Positions 1 to 10,262 of a DNA stretch of 64,000 nt are shown here, piece after piece; position 1 is the stretch's first letter, and each line of letters starts with the position of its first letter. Where the stretch lies: the NCBI GenBank assembly GCA_963838035.1, contig CAWIPM010000007.1, forward strand, positions 62,001 through 126,000, given 5' to 3'. The notes beneath the pieces are model-generated. The model saw only the letters and a list, made by a program, of their open reading frames with translations. It was not told the origin of the DNA and searched no databases. The position numbers and the translations under genes were made by a program. Source of the DNA: CAVVNN01 sp963838035. Its GTDB lineage: Bacteria; Actinomycetota; Thermoleophilia; Solirubrobacterales; 70-9.

Positions 1-707
1 GAAGGGGATGGTCGCGGTCGTTTGGAAGGTCGACCCGGGATTCGGGCTTCGAAAGGTCAGGTCGTATTCACCTGCGGTCGCTTTGACGGTGAGTACCTGC
101 CGCTCGTTGACTGGAACATTTCCAGGCCCTGCGGCGACGCTCAGCCCTATATTGGCGCCGGTAGCGGTAGCGCGATGCGAAATCGTCATTTCCGACGACG
201 TCACGTTGGTGATCGTGGTGTTCGCGGGAATTCCGGGCCCTGTGATCGATTGACCTTCGAGGAAGACTCCATTAGTTGTGGTCACATTGGTGATGGAAGT
301 TGTCCCCGCGATCAGATTGCCCGTCCCGGTGGCGGCGCCAGGAACGATGTTCCACCCAAATGCCCGGATGAACGACCCGTCCGGCGCAAACTCGTCGACT
401 CGTTGCCTGCCGCTTCCCTCAACGACGTAGATTGCGCCACCTTGCTCCTTGCTGACTGCGACGCCGGAGACCTCTCCTATTCCTCCTCCGGGAGCATTCG
501 CTCCAATCCGCGTGTCCGCAGAAGCAGTAGAAAGCGAAGTCAATGCCGTGAGTGTCGCGAGGAGGCACCCGATGAACCATGTGATCGAGAAATGATGGCT
601 GTTGAGGCGGCCGCACCACTCCCGCTGCGACTGCCCAGACTCGCGAGCACAGCGAGGACTCCGGTCCGGTTGGTCGGGGCCTTCTCCCTGCGCTCGGTGG
701 ATCTCAC
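1..707 (-). CDS. Secreted NHL-repeat-like protein, N-terminal part (runs off window; start region out of frame)
   Basis: The minus strand is open from about 600 to base 1 and encodes a signal-peptide-like core (SITWFIGCLLATLTAL, then Ala-Ser-Ala, about 600-525). A repeat of NHL type follows (GAIYVV..SGRQRV.EF.PDGSFIRAFGW), then Thr/Gly-rich sequence. This fits a surface beta-propeller protein like its neighbours. No ATG, GTG or TTG precedes the signal peptide in this frame. The only start with a good ribosome site is a GTG at 707 behind AAGGGAG (712-718), and it lies in another frame; one missing base between 600 and 707 would join them. The C-terminus lies outside the window. Function beyond a secreted propeller protein is unknown. 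Confidence 0.55.
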
Positions 708-774
708 TGTTCTCCCTTGCTCTTGATGTTGTAGAGGCACTGCATCCCTTGGCCTGGTGTCGGTCGTGGTGGAG

Positions 775-806
775 GGCTCCCGGGGCGAGCAGCTGCCCCG
801 GGAGCC
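775..806 (-). terminator. Hairpin terminator after the collagen-like gene
   Basis: A perfect 12-bp inverted repeat (ggctcccggggc at 775-786, gccccgggagcc at 795-806) encloses an 8-base loop, 17 bases past the collagen-like gene's stop at 823 and before the next minus-strand gene. There is no T tract, which is common for actinobacterial hairpin terminators. It could equally act as a transcript-stabilising hairpin. Confidence 0.6.
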
Positions 807-822
807 TTGCATCAGGGTTGGG

Positions 823-1652
823 CTACGGGGCCTTCAGCACCCAGTCGCCGATGGCGTATACGGGTGAGGGTTCGGTCGGAGGTGAGTTGAAATGGGCTTC
901 GGTGTAGAGAATTACGTCCGAGCGGCCGACTTTCGCGGTATTGAATTCTTCAGGGTTGGCGAATCCGGGTTCGGATTGGATGCCGCCTCTGCCCAGAGCC
1001 GTGCCGTTGAACTCCTGGTAGACGCAGAGGTTGCCGGGCGCGGCTTTCGGGTTTTTATAGGTTCCTTCTTCGCATGCCGCCGGTCCTTTGGGAGCTTTGC
1101 CTTCGCCGAGTTCGGCGAGGGTCGGGGAGCGATGAAGTGGTACCCCGTTTCTTCCAGAGGCGCGGCGAGCGGGATCGGGAAGGAGATCGGCATGTAGTAG
1201 GTCTGTTCTTCTTCGAAGAGGCCGCTGACGCTCCAGGTGCCGTGCTCGGCCTGTTCTTTGGGCAGCGTGCCGCCGGCGGTCCAGGGCGAGCCTTCTTTGC
1301 CGTTGCAGGCGTAGGTGGTGCTGCCGCCGATGATCTTGGTGCCGCCTTCGGCGCAGTTCGCGCCTTTGGGCTCGGCTTCGCTGGTCACGCTGGTGCCGTT
1401 TTTGCCGGGGGCGCCGGCGCTGCCGTTCTTACCGTCGGCGCCGGCGGGCCCTGGGGGCCCTTCGGGGCCGGTCAGGCCGCGGGGGCCGCGCGGGCCCTTG
1501 ACGACTTTGGTCTTCTTCTTGTGCGAGCTGCCGGCGGTCGCCGCGTAGGCGCCGCCGAGCATGGCGAAGACCAGCGCGACGATCGCGACGATCAGCCCGG
1601 CGGTGCCGAATGGTTCGCGGATCGCGCGAACCGTGCTGTGGATGCGTGACAT
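823..1652 (-). pseudogene. Collagen-like Gly-X-Y repeat surface protein, one-base frameshift
   Basis: The ATG at 1652 has an AAGGAG ribosome site nine bases upstream. The product begins with a basic stretch and one hydrophobic segment (AGLIVAIVALVFAMLGGAYA), then a Lys patch and a short collagen-like run (GPRGPRGLTGPEGPPGPAG, then ADGKNGSAGAPGKNG). A C-terminal globular part follows. The frame opened at 1652 continues to 912 but turns into improbable basic sequence after about 1125. The neighbouring frame from there reads a coherent tail (LAELGEGKAPKGP, GNLCVYQEFNG, GDWVLKAP) ending in TAG at 823. One base missing within about 1118-1128 explains this, since the whole span is one base short of a multiple of three. 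Small collagen-like exported proteins of this layout are familiar from Solirubrobacterales; their role is unknown. Confidence 0.7.
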
Positions 1653-2023
1653 CAGATCTCTTCTCCTTGTGTGGTGCCCACCGGATCAATTCCGGCCGGT
1701 CGAGGTGACGAGGGCCGAACGGGAACCCATTCCCCGTTTGGCCGGGACTGCTTGATGAGACGAAGGTCTGGCGGGCAGCGGCGGGCGGGCGCGGTCAGGG
1801 AGACCGAAAGCGGTCGCCATGCCCGGCGCGCCGCCCGCGCTGCCGTCGGGACCGCGGTGACGGCGGTCCCGGATGCGCCGTCAGCCAGGGAAAGCTGCCG
1901 GGCGCAACTGCAGTGGTAAGACGCGGATGCGAGAAATGGCGAACTCGACGGGCCGAGGCCGGTATAGGCGATCTCTGAAACCAATTCCCTCTTCCCTGTG
2001 ACCGGGGCTCTTGGCCCGGAACT

Positions 2024-2054
2024 CCCTGTTTCCCTGATTCCCTGCCCTCCTCCC
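2024..2054 (-). other. Conserved G-quadruplex motif, copy A
   Basis: On the minus (coding) strand this stretch has five GGG tracts separated by loops of 4, 2, 5 and 5 bases (C tracts on the plus strand at 2024-2026, 2032-2034, 2040-2042, 2045-2047 and 2052-2054). That meets the usual G3N1-7 quadruplex rule. The second copy is at 10263-10293. Confidence 0.55.
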
Positions 2055-2084
2055 TGGAGAGCGAGGCCACTGTAGCGGAATCCG

Positions 2085-2100
2085 TGCTGTCCGTCTACAA
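2085..2100 (-). promoter_or_regulatory. Shared upstream motif TTGTAGACGGACAGCA, copy 1
   Basis: The same 16 bases occur upstream of three minus-strand surface genes (also 10324-10339 and 12819-12834). In copies 1 and 2 the flanks are conserved (AGACCGTGTTCTGAA before, CGGATTCCGCTACAGT after). TAGACG and TACAGT, 17 bases apart, could be a weak -35/-10 pair. The third copy sits too close to its start codon for that reading, so a protein- or RNA-level signal is as likely. Confidence 0.4.
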
Positions 2101-2140
2101 ATGTTCAGAACACGGTCTGTTTCCAGAAGTCTCACAGTGC

Positions 2141-5100
2141 TCAGCTGTGCTGACCCCCCTGGCGCTTGTGCTTCTTGTGATGCCCGCCGCAGCGCACCTT
2201 CAGAGCCGGGTTGGTTTCCTGGCTCTTGGCGTTGTGGGCGGTGAAGGTGACCGTGGCTCGCTGGGGGGAGCGGCAGATGTCGGTCTTGTTTTGCAGCAGG
2301 CCCTTCTTGCCGCCCTGCATCTGCAGGACGAACTTGGAGACCGGGGCGTCGGGGACGGCTTCGAAGGTGGTGCGCAGGCGTTCGTGGACGGCGTCGACGC
2401 GGCCGGCCAAGACAACCTGGATCTGGCCGTTTAAGTCGGCGACGAGGTCAGGGAGCTCGTGGCTTGAGGAGCGCAGGTAGACCGGGCCTTCCAGGGGCTG
2501 GTCGAGCAGCGGGCTGAAGGCCCTGGCCTGCCCGTAGACCGATTTCGCCGGGCAGGCGTTGGCGGCGAACTGCACTTTGGTGCAGATCGTGCCGATGTGG
2601 CCCTGGTCGAGGATGTCGGAGTGCGGCAGGGTGACCTGGGCGGCGGCGATGTTGGCATCGCCTGGGGGCATCTTCAGGACCGCGGTGAGGGCGGGGTGCT
2701 TGGTGCGCTTGGTGCCTCCCTTGAGCTGCAGGGAGAGCTTCGGCTTGAAGGCCAGCGCCGGGCAGCCGCCGACCTGGAAGCGCTGGGTCAGCGGCGCGGC
2801 GACGTCTAGGATCGAGGTCGTCGAGCCGCTGAAGGCCGATTCGGAGCAATCGGTCGGGTTGAGGGTGAAGTCGGGCTTGGAGAGCTGCAGGGTGATCGAG
2901 CGCACGATCGAGCGGGATCCCTTCGAGGATCGTCGGGATCGGGTCTGAGACGGCGTGGATCTGGGTCGTTTCGGGGTCGACGTGAAGGGCGGTGCGGACG
3001 ACCACCGTGCCGAGGTCAAAGGGGCCGGCTACGGCGGGGGTGATGATCGCCATGGAGAGCGGGGCGCCCTTGTAGGGGCCGGCGAGGTAGACGTGGCCGG
3101 GGACGTTTAGCGGGGTCGGGCCCGGCACCGGCGCCGACATCGACGGTGCCGACTTCAGAGGGCCGGGCAGGAGGACGAGCTCTGCTCTTCTCTGCCCGTC
3201 TTCGCTTCGGCCGCCGCGATCGAGGCGTCCGGGCAGTAGGAGGTGCCGGCGAGGCGGCCGACCAAGCCCTTGGGCAGGGTCGTCTCCACGCTCTTCACTT
3301 CCTGGCTGCCGTCGTCGCGGACAAGCTTCAGCGAGAACGGCGAGTAGATCCCCGCCTGGGGGGTTTCGGTGCCGGCGTGAAAGCGCGGCGCGTTGGGCAG
3401 GTCGGCTTCGTTGAAGGCGCATTCGCCGCCGGTCGGGCCGGCTGGTTGTTTCGAATTCCGCGCTCGGCGTCGCCGGTGGGCCCGATTCGGGCGCCGAGAA
3501 GGGGGTCAGTTCGCTGGTCGTTTCATAGGCTGCCGCAGACCGCCGGCGTGCGCAGGGCGCCGCGGGCGCCGCCGAAGATGTGCAGCTTCAGGTCTTCGAA
3601 GGGCAGCTGCGGGTTTTCGGTGAAGCGGGCGGTGATCTGGCCGGTTTGTGGGTCGGTTTCGAATTCGCCCGCCAACTTGATCCGTATTCCCTGGCCCTCG
3701 ACGACGATATAGCCGGCGAGAAGCGAACCGAACGGGTTTTCCCGAGGAGTGGCCAGATACATGGCGCCGGTCAGCTCTTCATTGAGAAGAGCGGAGTGGA
3801 CTTCGACTTCGCCGAGCTTGGACCTATCGGGACAGGAGGACGGCCCTTCCAGGTCAAGGCCAACCTGCGCTTCGCTACAACCGGCCAACCCCGCCCCCGA
3901 GGCGGGATTGATACGCAAGCCGCGGGGCAGCTTCACGACCGCTTCCTTCAGCTCAGGGGTAGCGACGCCTTCAGGGTCTTCGTTTTGCGGAACGTGCAAA
4001 TTGAATTCAAGCCCGGACGGCGCATCGGCCAAATTCGTCGTTGGTCGAGATTCAATCCTCGGTAGGAAGCTGAGGTTGTTGCACCCATCGACGGCAGGAA
4101 GATCGACGCCGCGTTGAACGAAGAGACCGCCCTGCCCCCAGGTGTCGTAGCGACCGACGATCGTCAGAGGGTCGCCCGAGCATTCCGTGGGCATCGTGAG
4201 GAACGGCGTGGAGGGGACTTCGGCTGGCCTGTCCCCACCTTCGCCTTCACATCTGCGTTCCATTTCCGCCGCGCTTTCCATATCCAACTGCTGTGTGGAT
4301 CCGAACTGGCATTCGTATCCCCGGGCTCCGTTGTGACCTTCGTCGGCCGGCACGCCCCAGAGGTTGAGCCTGACCCGATAGACACCAGCCTGAGCGGTAA
4401 GGGAGCTGGCTGTAACCCCGTAGTCAGACCCAGTGCGCACACCGCTCGTGATCATCACCAGCGGGATGTTTGCGATGATGATCCCCAGCTGTCCCGGATA
4501 TTCCCCCGAAGGTTCGAGGTTGAACACCGGGGAGATAATTCTGAACGCACCCTCGCTATAGCCGAGGAGCTGAATTCCGGCGCTTCCGACGGCTACTTTG
4601 TTCGTTTCGCATTCCTGCGAGAAGTAATCCGCCAGCGGACAGCGAGGCACACCTTGTGGGTTGGCGATCAGGCCTGGGGGCAGGTCGACCGTCAGATCCC
4701 TGGGGTCCGGCACTGGAGCGGTTCCCGAAAAGGGCCAACTCGTGCCGCCGGTGCTGGTGAGATTCGAAAACGTGCCGACTTTGAATTCAGTCCGGTACAG
4801 GAACGGGTGTCCGCCTGCCTGAGTGTAGGGTTGGCCGGCGGCATTGGTGACCGAGACGTTGAAGTGAAGCGTGCCGAGACCCGGGTCGGGGTTGGCGGCG
4901 TTCGTGGCGCTGGATTCTTCGTCCGCTGCCCCGCCGCCGGAGATCCTGGCGACGTCTTCGAGGGTCCCTTCAACATTCGCCGGCACTTCCACGAGGACGA
5001 ACATGATCAACCTCTGGCCGGGTTTGACTTCTGTAAGGCCATATTCGCCCAGCGCTCCGGGAAAGTTGCATTCGATATTGCTGGGGCAGAGGAATTCCGA

Positions 5101-5418
5101 AAAGTCGACATCGGAAAGGAGCCGTTCGAGGCTTTCGTATGGGGCCGTCGGCGCCTTGTAGAAGAACTTGACATCTTTGGCAATGAGACCCGATGGCACG
5201 ACGTCTTCGAGCTTCACTTCGCCCGCGGTCGGGGCCGTGCCGACGTTTTCGGCTTCGACTTTGTAGACGCCGAGCTTCTGGCCGGAAATGAAGAAGTCGG
5301 CGTTAGGGGTGACGGTGAGCTCCCATTCGGGCGTGCCGGCGAGCGCCGGCGACGCGGAGAGAAGCCCCGTGAACAGGTAGGCGCCAAGAACGAGCGGAAC
5401 GACGAGTCGGCGGATCAC
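2141..5418 (-). pseudogene. Large secreted DUF11-like surface protein, five one-base insertions
   Basis: The GTG at 5418 follows a GAGGAGG ribosome site and overlaps the upstream gene's TGA as GTGA, so the two are translationally coupled. A signal peptide (RRLVVPLVLGAYLFTGLLSA, then SPALA) precedes a DUF11-like domain (ELTVTPNADFF, VENVG.AP.AGEV) and further beta-rich domains rich in Pro, Gly and paired Cys. The expected protein can be followed to TGA at 2141 only by removing one extra base at each of five points: about 3530 (TPAVCGS to YETTSELTPFSAPESG), 3442, 3161 (SCPA to SEVGTVDVG), 3125 (GAGAG to PTPLNVPGHVYL) and 2907 (EGIPLD to VRSITLQLSKPDF). The full length would be about 1090 residues. 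The function is unknown, probably a cell-surface or matrix protein. Either this gene is decaying or the read is faulty here. Confidence 0.7.
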
Positions 5419-8400
5419 CTGCCACCTCCTCGGTAGGAGCCGGCTCGGCGATGTGCGCGGGCGTGGTGGCGCTTCTTGCGATGCCGATGAGCGTGGCGAT
5501 TGCGGATGCAGCGAATCTGGCCGTGGCGCTTCGCCCGGTGCCGTCCCCTGCCGCATTCAAGCTGCGTCTTTGCATTCCCGGGACCGACGAACGTTTCACT
5601 GGCGATGGGCGGGGGCGTGGGTGCAGCGGCGAGTGGCGGCTGACAGGCTTCCGGGCTTCCACACGGTGACGCTGGATGCGGGGTGTGGAAACCCCCGTCG
5701 ACGCGGGCGTCGTAGATGTCGCCCACCCCGTCTTTGTCGGAGGGAATCTCGCTCCGGAGGGTTTGAAAGGTGATGTCGTTGCCGGAGGCGCTGAGCACGA
5801 CAGCGTGCGCGCCATGCGGATCGAGCCCGTCGGAGATCAGGCTGATGCAGCCACGTGGTTCGCTGCATGTGCCGTGACCCTGTTCCTCCCACTCGTATAC
5901 ATCGCATCCGGTTCCTTCGGCTTGCCTGTCGCACGTCGGATTTCCACCCAGGTTCGTGTCACGGGACACCAGCGGTGCCACCGTGCGGAAGATAACGACC
6001 GAGCCGTCTTCGGAAATTGAGCGGTCAGCACCTTCTTCCTGGACATAGCTCTGCGTGCCCGCTTCGACCTCCAATCGAACGGGATATGCATCGTCGTTGC
6101 CGTTTCCGTCGTTGCCGTTGCGACCGAATGAGAGCCGGATCAGATCACCAGTCTGGAAGTCATAGCGAAATAGATCTGTGGTCCCGTCCGTATCGCCCGG
6201 GGTGAGCTGTGCGATGCTGGTGAATATCAAGTAGCGACCGTCTGGGGTGAATTTCGCCGACGACGCCCCGAAACGTGAATCCCACAGCTCGTCGTCGCTT
6301 TCGCCACTGGCGGCGCCGCTGTTGGGGGAGATAAACGGATCGACGGTCTGGGGACATGCGGAGTCGGGCACCGCATTGTCGCCGGAGATTTCGTGGTCGA
6401 CGGTTTCTCCGGCTCCAAATCGTTCCGAACCCGACAGGCCCGGGCCGGAACAGAGCTCGGCGACGAACTTGACCTTTTCGGTTTCCGCGTCGTAGACGTA
6501 GAGGTTGTTCGCACCTCTAACGGCAGAGAGATGTAGTGCGTTTTCTTCTTCGGTGAGGACTGCAGGTGACTCGAACGCAGCGTGGCTCCCGTCAGTGGAG
6601 ATTCTGACGACACCCTGCTTGGCGAGAGGGGCGCCTTGATCAACGCCGTCTTCTCCGACCTTGGCGCCACTACCCGGACTTGGATGGGTGGCGGTCACAT
6701 CTCCGGCAGAGGCTTGTGCGAGGTGAATCAGCTGGCCATCTTCCAGCTGGCCGACATAGAGATCGTTCGTCCCGTCCGTGTCGGAGTCGATCAACGGCTG
6801 CGGGGTCGTGAACCAGACCCACCTCGCGTCGTTCGACGCACCGTCGTAACGGAACGCGGCGGGTTCGGCGCTGGCGCAAGGAGCGGGCGAAGAGCATTGA
6901 GTGGTCGGCGCCACGTTGAGCTGGCTCGGTGAACCTTCTGTGTGGAGCGCGAACAGGCCAATTGGGTTGGGCTTTCCGGGACCGCATTCCGCTCCTCCTT
7001 CCTCTTCGATCGGCGCCGAGTAGATCAGAGTCGAGCCGTCGCCCGAGATCAGCCTCCTAGAGCGGGTTTCACCGCCTTCGGCGCCAACGCTTTTCGCCAG
7101 CTGACACGATGGGCCGCTCAAGCCCAGCGGGACCTCGGTGGCCAGTCGTAGAGCCGCGGTCGGTGTCCCCGCGCCCGACACTTCATAGATCCTGTCGACC
7201 AACGGCCCACCGTAGATACCGGTCGGGCGCGGATCCGAACCGAGCAGCCTGCTTCGAGTCACGATGAAGAGCCGGGACAGATCTTCGGACACCCCGTCGG
7301 TCGGCACCACCACCGCCCCCCCTTCGAAATTCGAAAACGTCGGCGTCGCATGATCTACAAAGGTCCCGTTCGCGAAGCCCATCGAGTAGTACTTCGCCGA
7401 CGGGTCCTTGTTTTCGGAGTCGAACCCGCCCTGCTCGCCAAAGATCCAGCGGTCATAATTCTTGCTGAAGTCCAACGTGCCTCCGTCGCCTGATTGATAG
7501 CCGGGACCAGCCGGAACTCCGATCGCAGACAGCGTGTGCCACCCCGTTTCCGACCGCTGCGCCAGATACCAGACTGCAACTTCATCCACTTCAGCGCCCG
7601 AAAAGGCTCCGCCGGCGTCGTAGATCAGACGATTGCCGTCCGGAGCAAGATATCCATTGGGGAACGCCTCCCCGCCTTCCTTCTTGGTGGCGCTCACCTG
7701 CTCGTAAGCCCGACAATCCGGCAGCGCCAGAGAGGCGTTTTCTTCCCGCAGATTGCTGACCGGTTCACCGCCCTTCCAACCATTCGGGCAATCTTCCCGG
7801 TCTCGTTCTTCGGCTGAGGACAATTCCGTGGTAAACGTACGATCACCGGTATCTGTTGGACCGTAACCATTTTCAGCGATTAGTCGATAGTGATACGTCG
7901 TGTTGGGCTTCAGGCCCGGCAGCGTAACTTCCTCGTGAACAAATTCGTTGCCTATTGGCAAGGAGCCCTGGAGCGAGCCGGCGGAGTAGCTCAGGTCTGT
8001 CCCGTATTCGATCGTGTAGTTGCTGGCCTGGCCATTCGGATTCAGGTCGCCTTTGAGCGTCACAAGTTCAGGACCGACCGTCTGCGTCGTCAGGTCACGG
8101 ACCGATACGGGCGGTAGAGCTTCGAACGTTTCGTCGGGACCGCTTGTGACGCAGATATGGCCCGGGTTTGCGATTGGTTCGCATTCACTTTCCGCAACGG
8201 CTCGGAAGTGATAGACCGTCGCGGGCACGAGAGGCGAGATCGCCACCTGAATCGGCTTGTCCTGCGCCACGAGCCCCATGTCGACTGAGGCCGTCTGCGT
8301 CGTAGCGGGGTTCGAAAAGCCGCCGTTCGAAAATTGAGCAGCGTCCAGATACTCGAAGTGATAATGGGTGTCGTACTCGTAGGGGTTGACCGTGGCGTGC

Positions 8401-9980
8401 AGAGTCGCTGTGGTCGGCTCGACATCGGAAGCAGTCTCTTCTTCAACCGTCGGTGGGCCGTGGTGCGGTAGGTCCATTACCACAACCCTGCGCTTCACCC
8501 CAGGCACGAACCGCTCGTTGAGCGCGTAGAGTCGGCTCGATGATGTTGCCATACCTTCGACGACGACTGCTGTCCCATTGCGAAGTATCGAGCCGGATCC
8601 CAGCTGCGCAATCTGGGTGCCGTCTGGTGCGTAGCCGGCGAATTCGTAGCGCACGGCCGATTCTCCCCCGTTGATTTCCGTGCCTACGTAAACATTGTCT
8701 TCGGGGGCCATCGTGAGCAACTCCGGCCGGCCTTCCGGGTGGAGCGTCCGCAGCAGCGTTCCGGTCGAGTCGAACTCTTGTACGCCTGAGATGCCTTCAC
8801 TGATGACATAGACATCGCCGCTGCTATCCGCCGCCACTGCGAGGGTCTTTTCACCACCGGGGATCGGGATTTCTCCGGAGAAGGCGCCAGCTGAGGTGAA
8901 CCTCTCAACCCGCGATTCGTCTCCCACATAGACGTCGCCGGAGGCACCGACCGAGATGTATCCGCCATGTTCGGGCCGTTCGCCGAATGTTCCCGGCGCC
9001 CCGCTGCCGACATCCCCACCCTGCTTGCACGCATCGCCGGCTGCGAGATTGCATACCTCCGCTTCTCCACCGCTATGGAGGGTTTCCACGGCAACTGCAT
9101 GGCCGGCTCCGGTCAGACTGTCGGACGGTTTCAGGGCGGGGACGTCATCGCCACCAAGATTTCCTTCGAATGTAAGTTCATAGGGGGTGCTGCCGGCTTC
9201 GTCGCCGGGGCCCCCGGTTACCGAGACGTGGCCGCCGGAGACATATCCTCCGTTGACCGTTGACAGACCGTTCAGCGCCGTTTCGACTTCCGTCGCTGAG
9301 GCGTTGAAGGCGAGTGGACCGGTTTCCGCAAACACCCTGTTGCCGTTGTACGCGCCCGAGAAGGGCCAATCAAACGCAAGGCGGAACGTTCCGCCTGTTG
9401 CAGTGACCGTGACCGTCTGAACCTCATTGTTTGTGGAGTTGTCAGGACCGAAGGCGACGACGTCTCCGCCGAAGGACAGTAGGAAGTCCCCCGCTGAATT
9501 GAATTTCTCGACGCGTCGATAATCCTTGCTTTGATCGACTACGTACACGTCGCCGCTGGAGGGATCGACCGCCACTGGTCCCGCATTTGCAAGTAGCGCC
9601 CCCTTGACCGCGTTCGCCGTGAAGGGGCTCAGATGACAGATGCTTGTGCATAGCTGCTCTTCTTCAGAACCATCTGCGGCGCCCCAGCCAAAGGCGAACA
9701 GCGAGTGGCCCGATTCGTCAAATGTCGACACTCGGTGGGTGAAGCCATTGGCTACGTAGACGTCGCCTGTGGTTTGGCTGACGCCGAGTCCGTGGGGTTC
9801 GCTGAGAAGACCCGCCTGAGGTGTTTCTGCTTCTTCCCCGAAGTAGAACGAGCTGCTGGCCGAGGCCGACGAGGAGACGATGAGAAGCGCGATTACCGTC
9901 AGTGAGGCTGCGAGTGCTCCCCGCAGGCGGCCGAAAGATGCAGGCGCCGGACCGGTCGTCGGTCGCGCTCCGTTGCTCAC
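5415..9980 (-). CDS. Giant secreted NHL/Fn3/WD40-like beta-propeller protein (1521 aa)
   Basis: This is the only intact large surface gene of the cluster. Residues 1-42 are a signal peptide (ALAASLTVIALLIVSSSASA). About 50-500 hold NHL-type propeller repeats (GLGVSQTTGDVYVANG.THRV..F; AVDPSSGDVYVVD; ISVGASGDVYVGD..RVERF). About 510-720 hold two Fn3-like modules (TTATLHATVNPYEYDTHYHFEY; LNPNGQASNYTIEYGT). From 'LPDCRAYEQVS' (about 750) to about 1420 comes a TolB/PD40-like propeller (SPD/DG..LIF repeats; DTDGTTDLFRYD; GDIYDARVDGGF). The tail is a short Cys pair followed by a His/Arg/Lys-rich stretch that may bind wall polymers or metal. The stop overlaps the next gene's GTG. Related in layout to the 10356-12803 gene. 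Likely cell-surface; the ligand is unknown. Confidence 0.8.
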   Translation of the reverse strand: MSNGARPTTGPAPASFGRLRGALAASLTVIALLIVSSSASASSSFYFGEEAETPQAGLLSEPHGLGVSQTTGDVYVANGFTHRVSTFDESGHSLFAFGWGAADGSEEEQLCTSICHLSPFTANAVKGALLANAGPVAVDPSSGDVYVVDQSKDYRRVEKFNSAGDFLLSFGGDVVAFGPDNSTNNEVQTVTVTATGGTFRLAFDWPFSGAYNGNRVFAETGPLAFNASATEVETALNGLSTVNGGYVSGGHVSVTGGPGDEAGSTPYELTFEGNLGGDDVPALKPSDSLTGAGHAVAVETLHSGGEAEVCNLAAGDACKQGGDVGSGAPGTFGERPEHGGYISVGASGDVYVGDESRVERFTSAGAFSGEIPIPGGEKTLAVAADSSGDVYVISEGISGVQEFDSTGTLLRTLHPEGRPELLTMAPEDNVYVGTEINGGESAVRYEFAGYAPDGTQIAQLGSGSILRNGTAVVVEGMATSSSRLYALNERFVPGVKRRVVVMDLPHHGPPTVEEETASDVEPTTATLHATVNPYEYDTHYHFEYLDAAQFSNGGFSNPATTQTASVDMGLVAQDKPIQVAISPLVPATVYHFRAVAESECEPIANPGHICVTSGPDETFEALPPVSVRDLTTQTVGPELVTLKGDLNPNGQASNYTIEYGTDLSYSAGSLQGSLPIGNEFVHEEVTLPGLKPNTTYHYRLIAENGYGPTDTGDRTFTTELSSAEERDREDCPNGWKGGEPVSNLREENASLALPDCRAYEQVSATKKEGGEAFPNGYLAPDGNRLIYDAGGAFSGAEVDEVAVWYLAQRSETGWHTLSAIGVPAGPGYQSGDGGTLDFSKNYDRWIFGEQGGFDSENKDPSAKYYSMGFANGTFVDHATPTFSNFEGGAVVVPTDGVSEDLSRLFIVTRSRLLGSDPRPTGIYGGPLVDRIYEVSGAGTPTAALRLATEVPLGLSGPSCQLAKSVGAEGGETRSRRLISGDGSTLIYSAPIEEEGGAECGPGKPNPIGLFALHTEGSPSQLNVAPTTQCSSPAPCASAEPAAFRYDGASNDARWVWFTTPQPLIDSDTDGTNDLYVGQLEDGQLIHLAQASAGDVTATHPSPGSGAKVGEDGVDQGAPLAKQGVVRISTDGSHAAFESPAVLTEEENALHLSAVRGANNLYVYDAETEKVKFVAELCSGPGLSGSERFGAGETVDHEISGDNAVPDSACPQTVDPFISPNSGAASGESDDELWDSRFGASSAKFTPDGRYLIFTSIAQLTPGDTDGTTDLFRYDFQTGDLIRLSFGRNGNDGNGNDDAYPVRLEVEAGTQSYVQEEGADRSISEDGSVVIFRTVAPLVSRDTNLGGNPTCDRQAEGTGCDVYEWEEQGHGTCSEPRGCISLISDGLDPHGAHAVVLSASGNDITFQTLRSEIPSDKDGVGDIYDARVDGGFHTPHPASPCGSPEACQPPLAAAPTPPPIASETFVGPGNAKTQLECGRGRHRAKRHGQIRCIRNRHAHRHRKKRHHARAHRRAGSYRGGGR

Positions 9981-10262
9981 TTTCGCGCCTTTCTGTCTCT
10001 GGTATGGGTAGCCGCCCGGGTGTCCCGGGCTTGGAGGTCTTCCGGTCGGCTCGGTGCTGACCGGCGGGCGGCGCGCGCTCCCGTCGGAATTGCGGTGCCG
10101 GCGGTCCCGGATGCGTCGTCGTCAAGAGAGAGGCCACGGACGCAGCTGCGCTGGCCAGGCGCTGGTGCGACAGATGGCGAACTCGACAAGCCGAGACCGG
10201 TATAGGCGAACTCTGCGACCAATTCCCTCTCCCTTTTACCGGGGCTCCCTTGGCCCGGAACT

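Larger units (their letters stand above)
1829..2124 (-). repeat. Long intergenic direct repeat, copy A
   Basis: About 290 bases upstream of the collagen-like gene match 10063-10365 in the same orientation with scattered substitutions and few gaps. The best-conserved core runs from ggcgaactcgac (about 1938) through accaattccctc, ggcccggaactccctg and the block ggagagcgaggccactgtag to gttcagaacacggtct. Both copies sit between the stop of one large surface gene and the start of the next. A shared regulatory leader or a recombination-prone duplication are both possible. Confidence 0.7.
1653..2140. other. Intergenic leader region between surface genes
   Basis: This 488-base stretch has no convincing gene. 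It holds one copy of a long repeat (about 1829-2124), a G-quadruplex motif, the shared 16-base motif at 2085-2100 and the ribosome site of the collagen-like gene. A small minus-strand frame here resembles the one in the 9981-10355 gap (for example AYTGLG and ASGTA in both), but nothing supports its translation. Confidence 0.5.

Noticed and set aside
1652..1984. Small minus-strand frame with a counterpart at 9977-10309
   Set aside because: Shared peptide stretches follow from the DNA repeat; no ribosome site and the frame runs through the next gene's start.
4114..5436. Long plus-strand frame (440 codons) opposite the DUF11-like gene
   Set aside because: No ribosome site; the opposite strand encodes a signal peptide and domain. 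It is a GC-rich antisense shadow.
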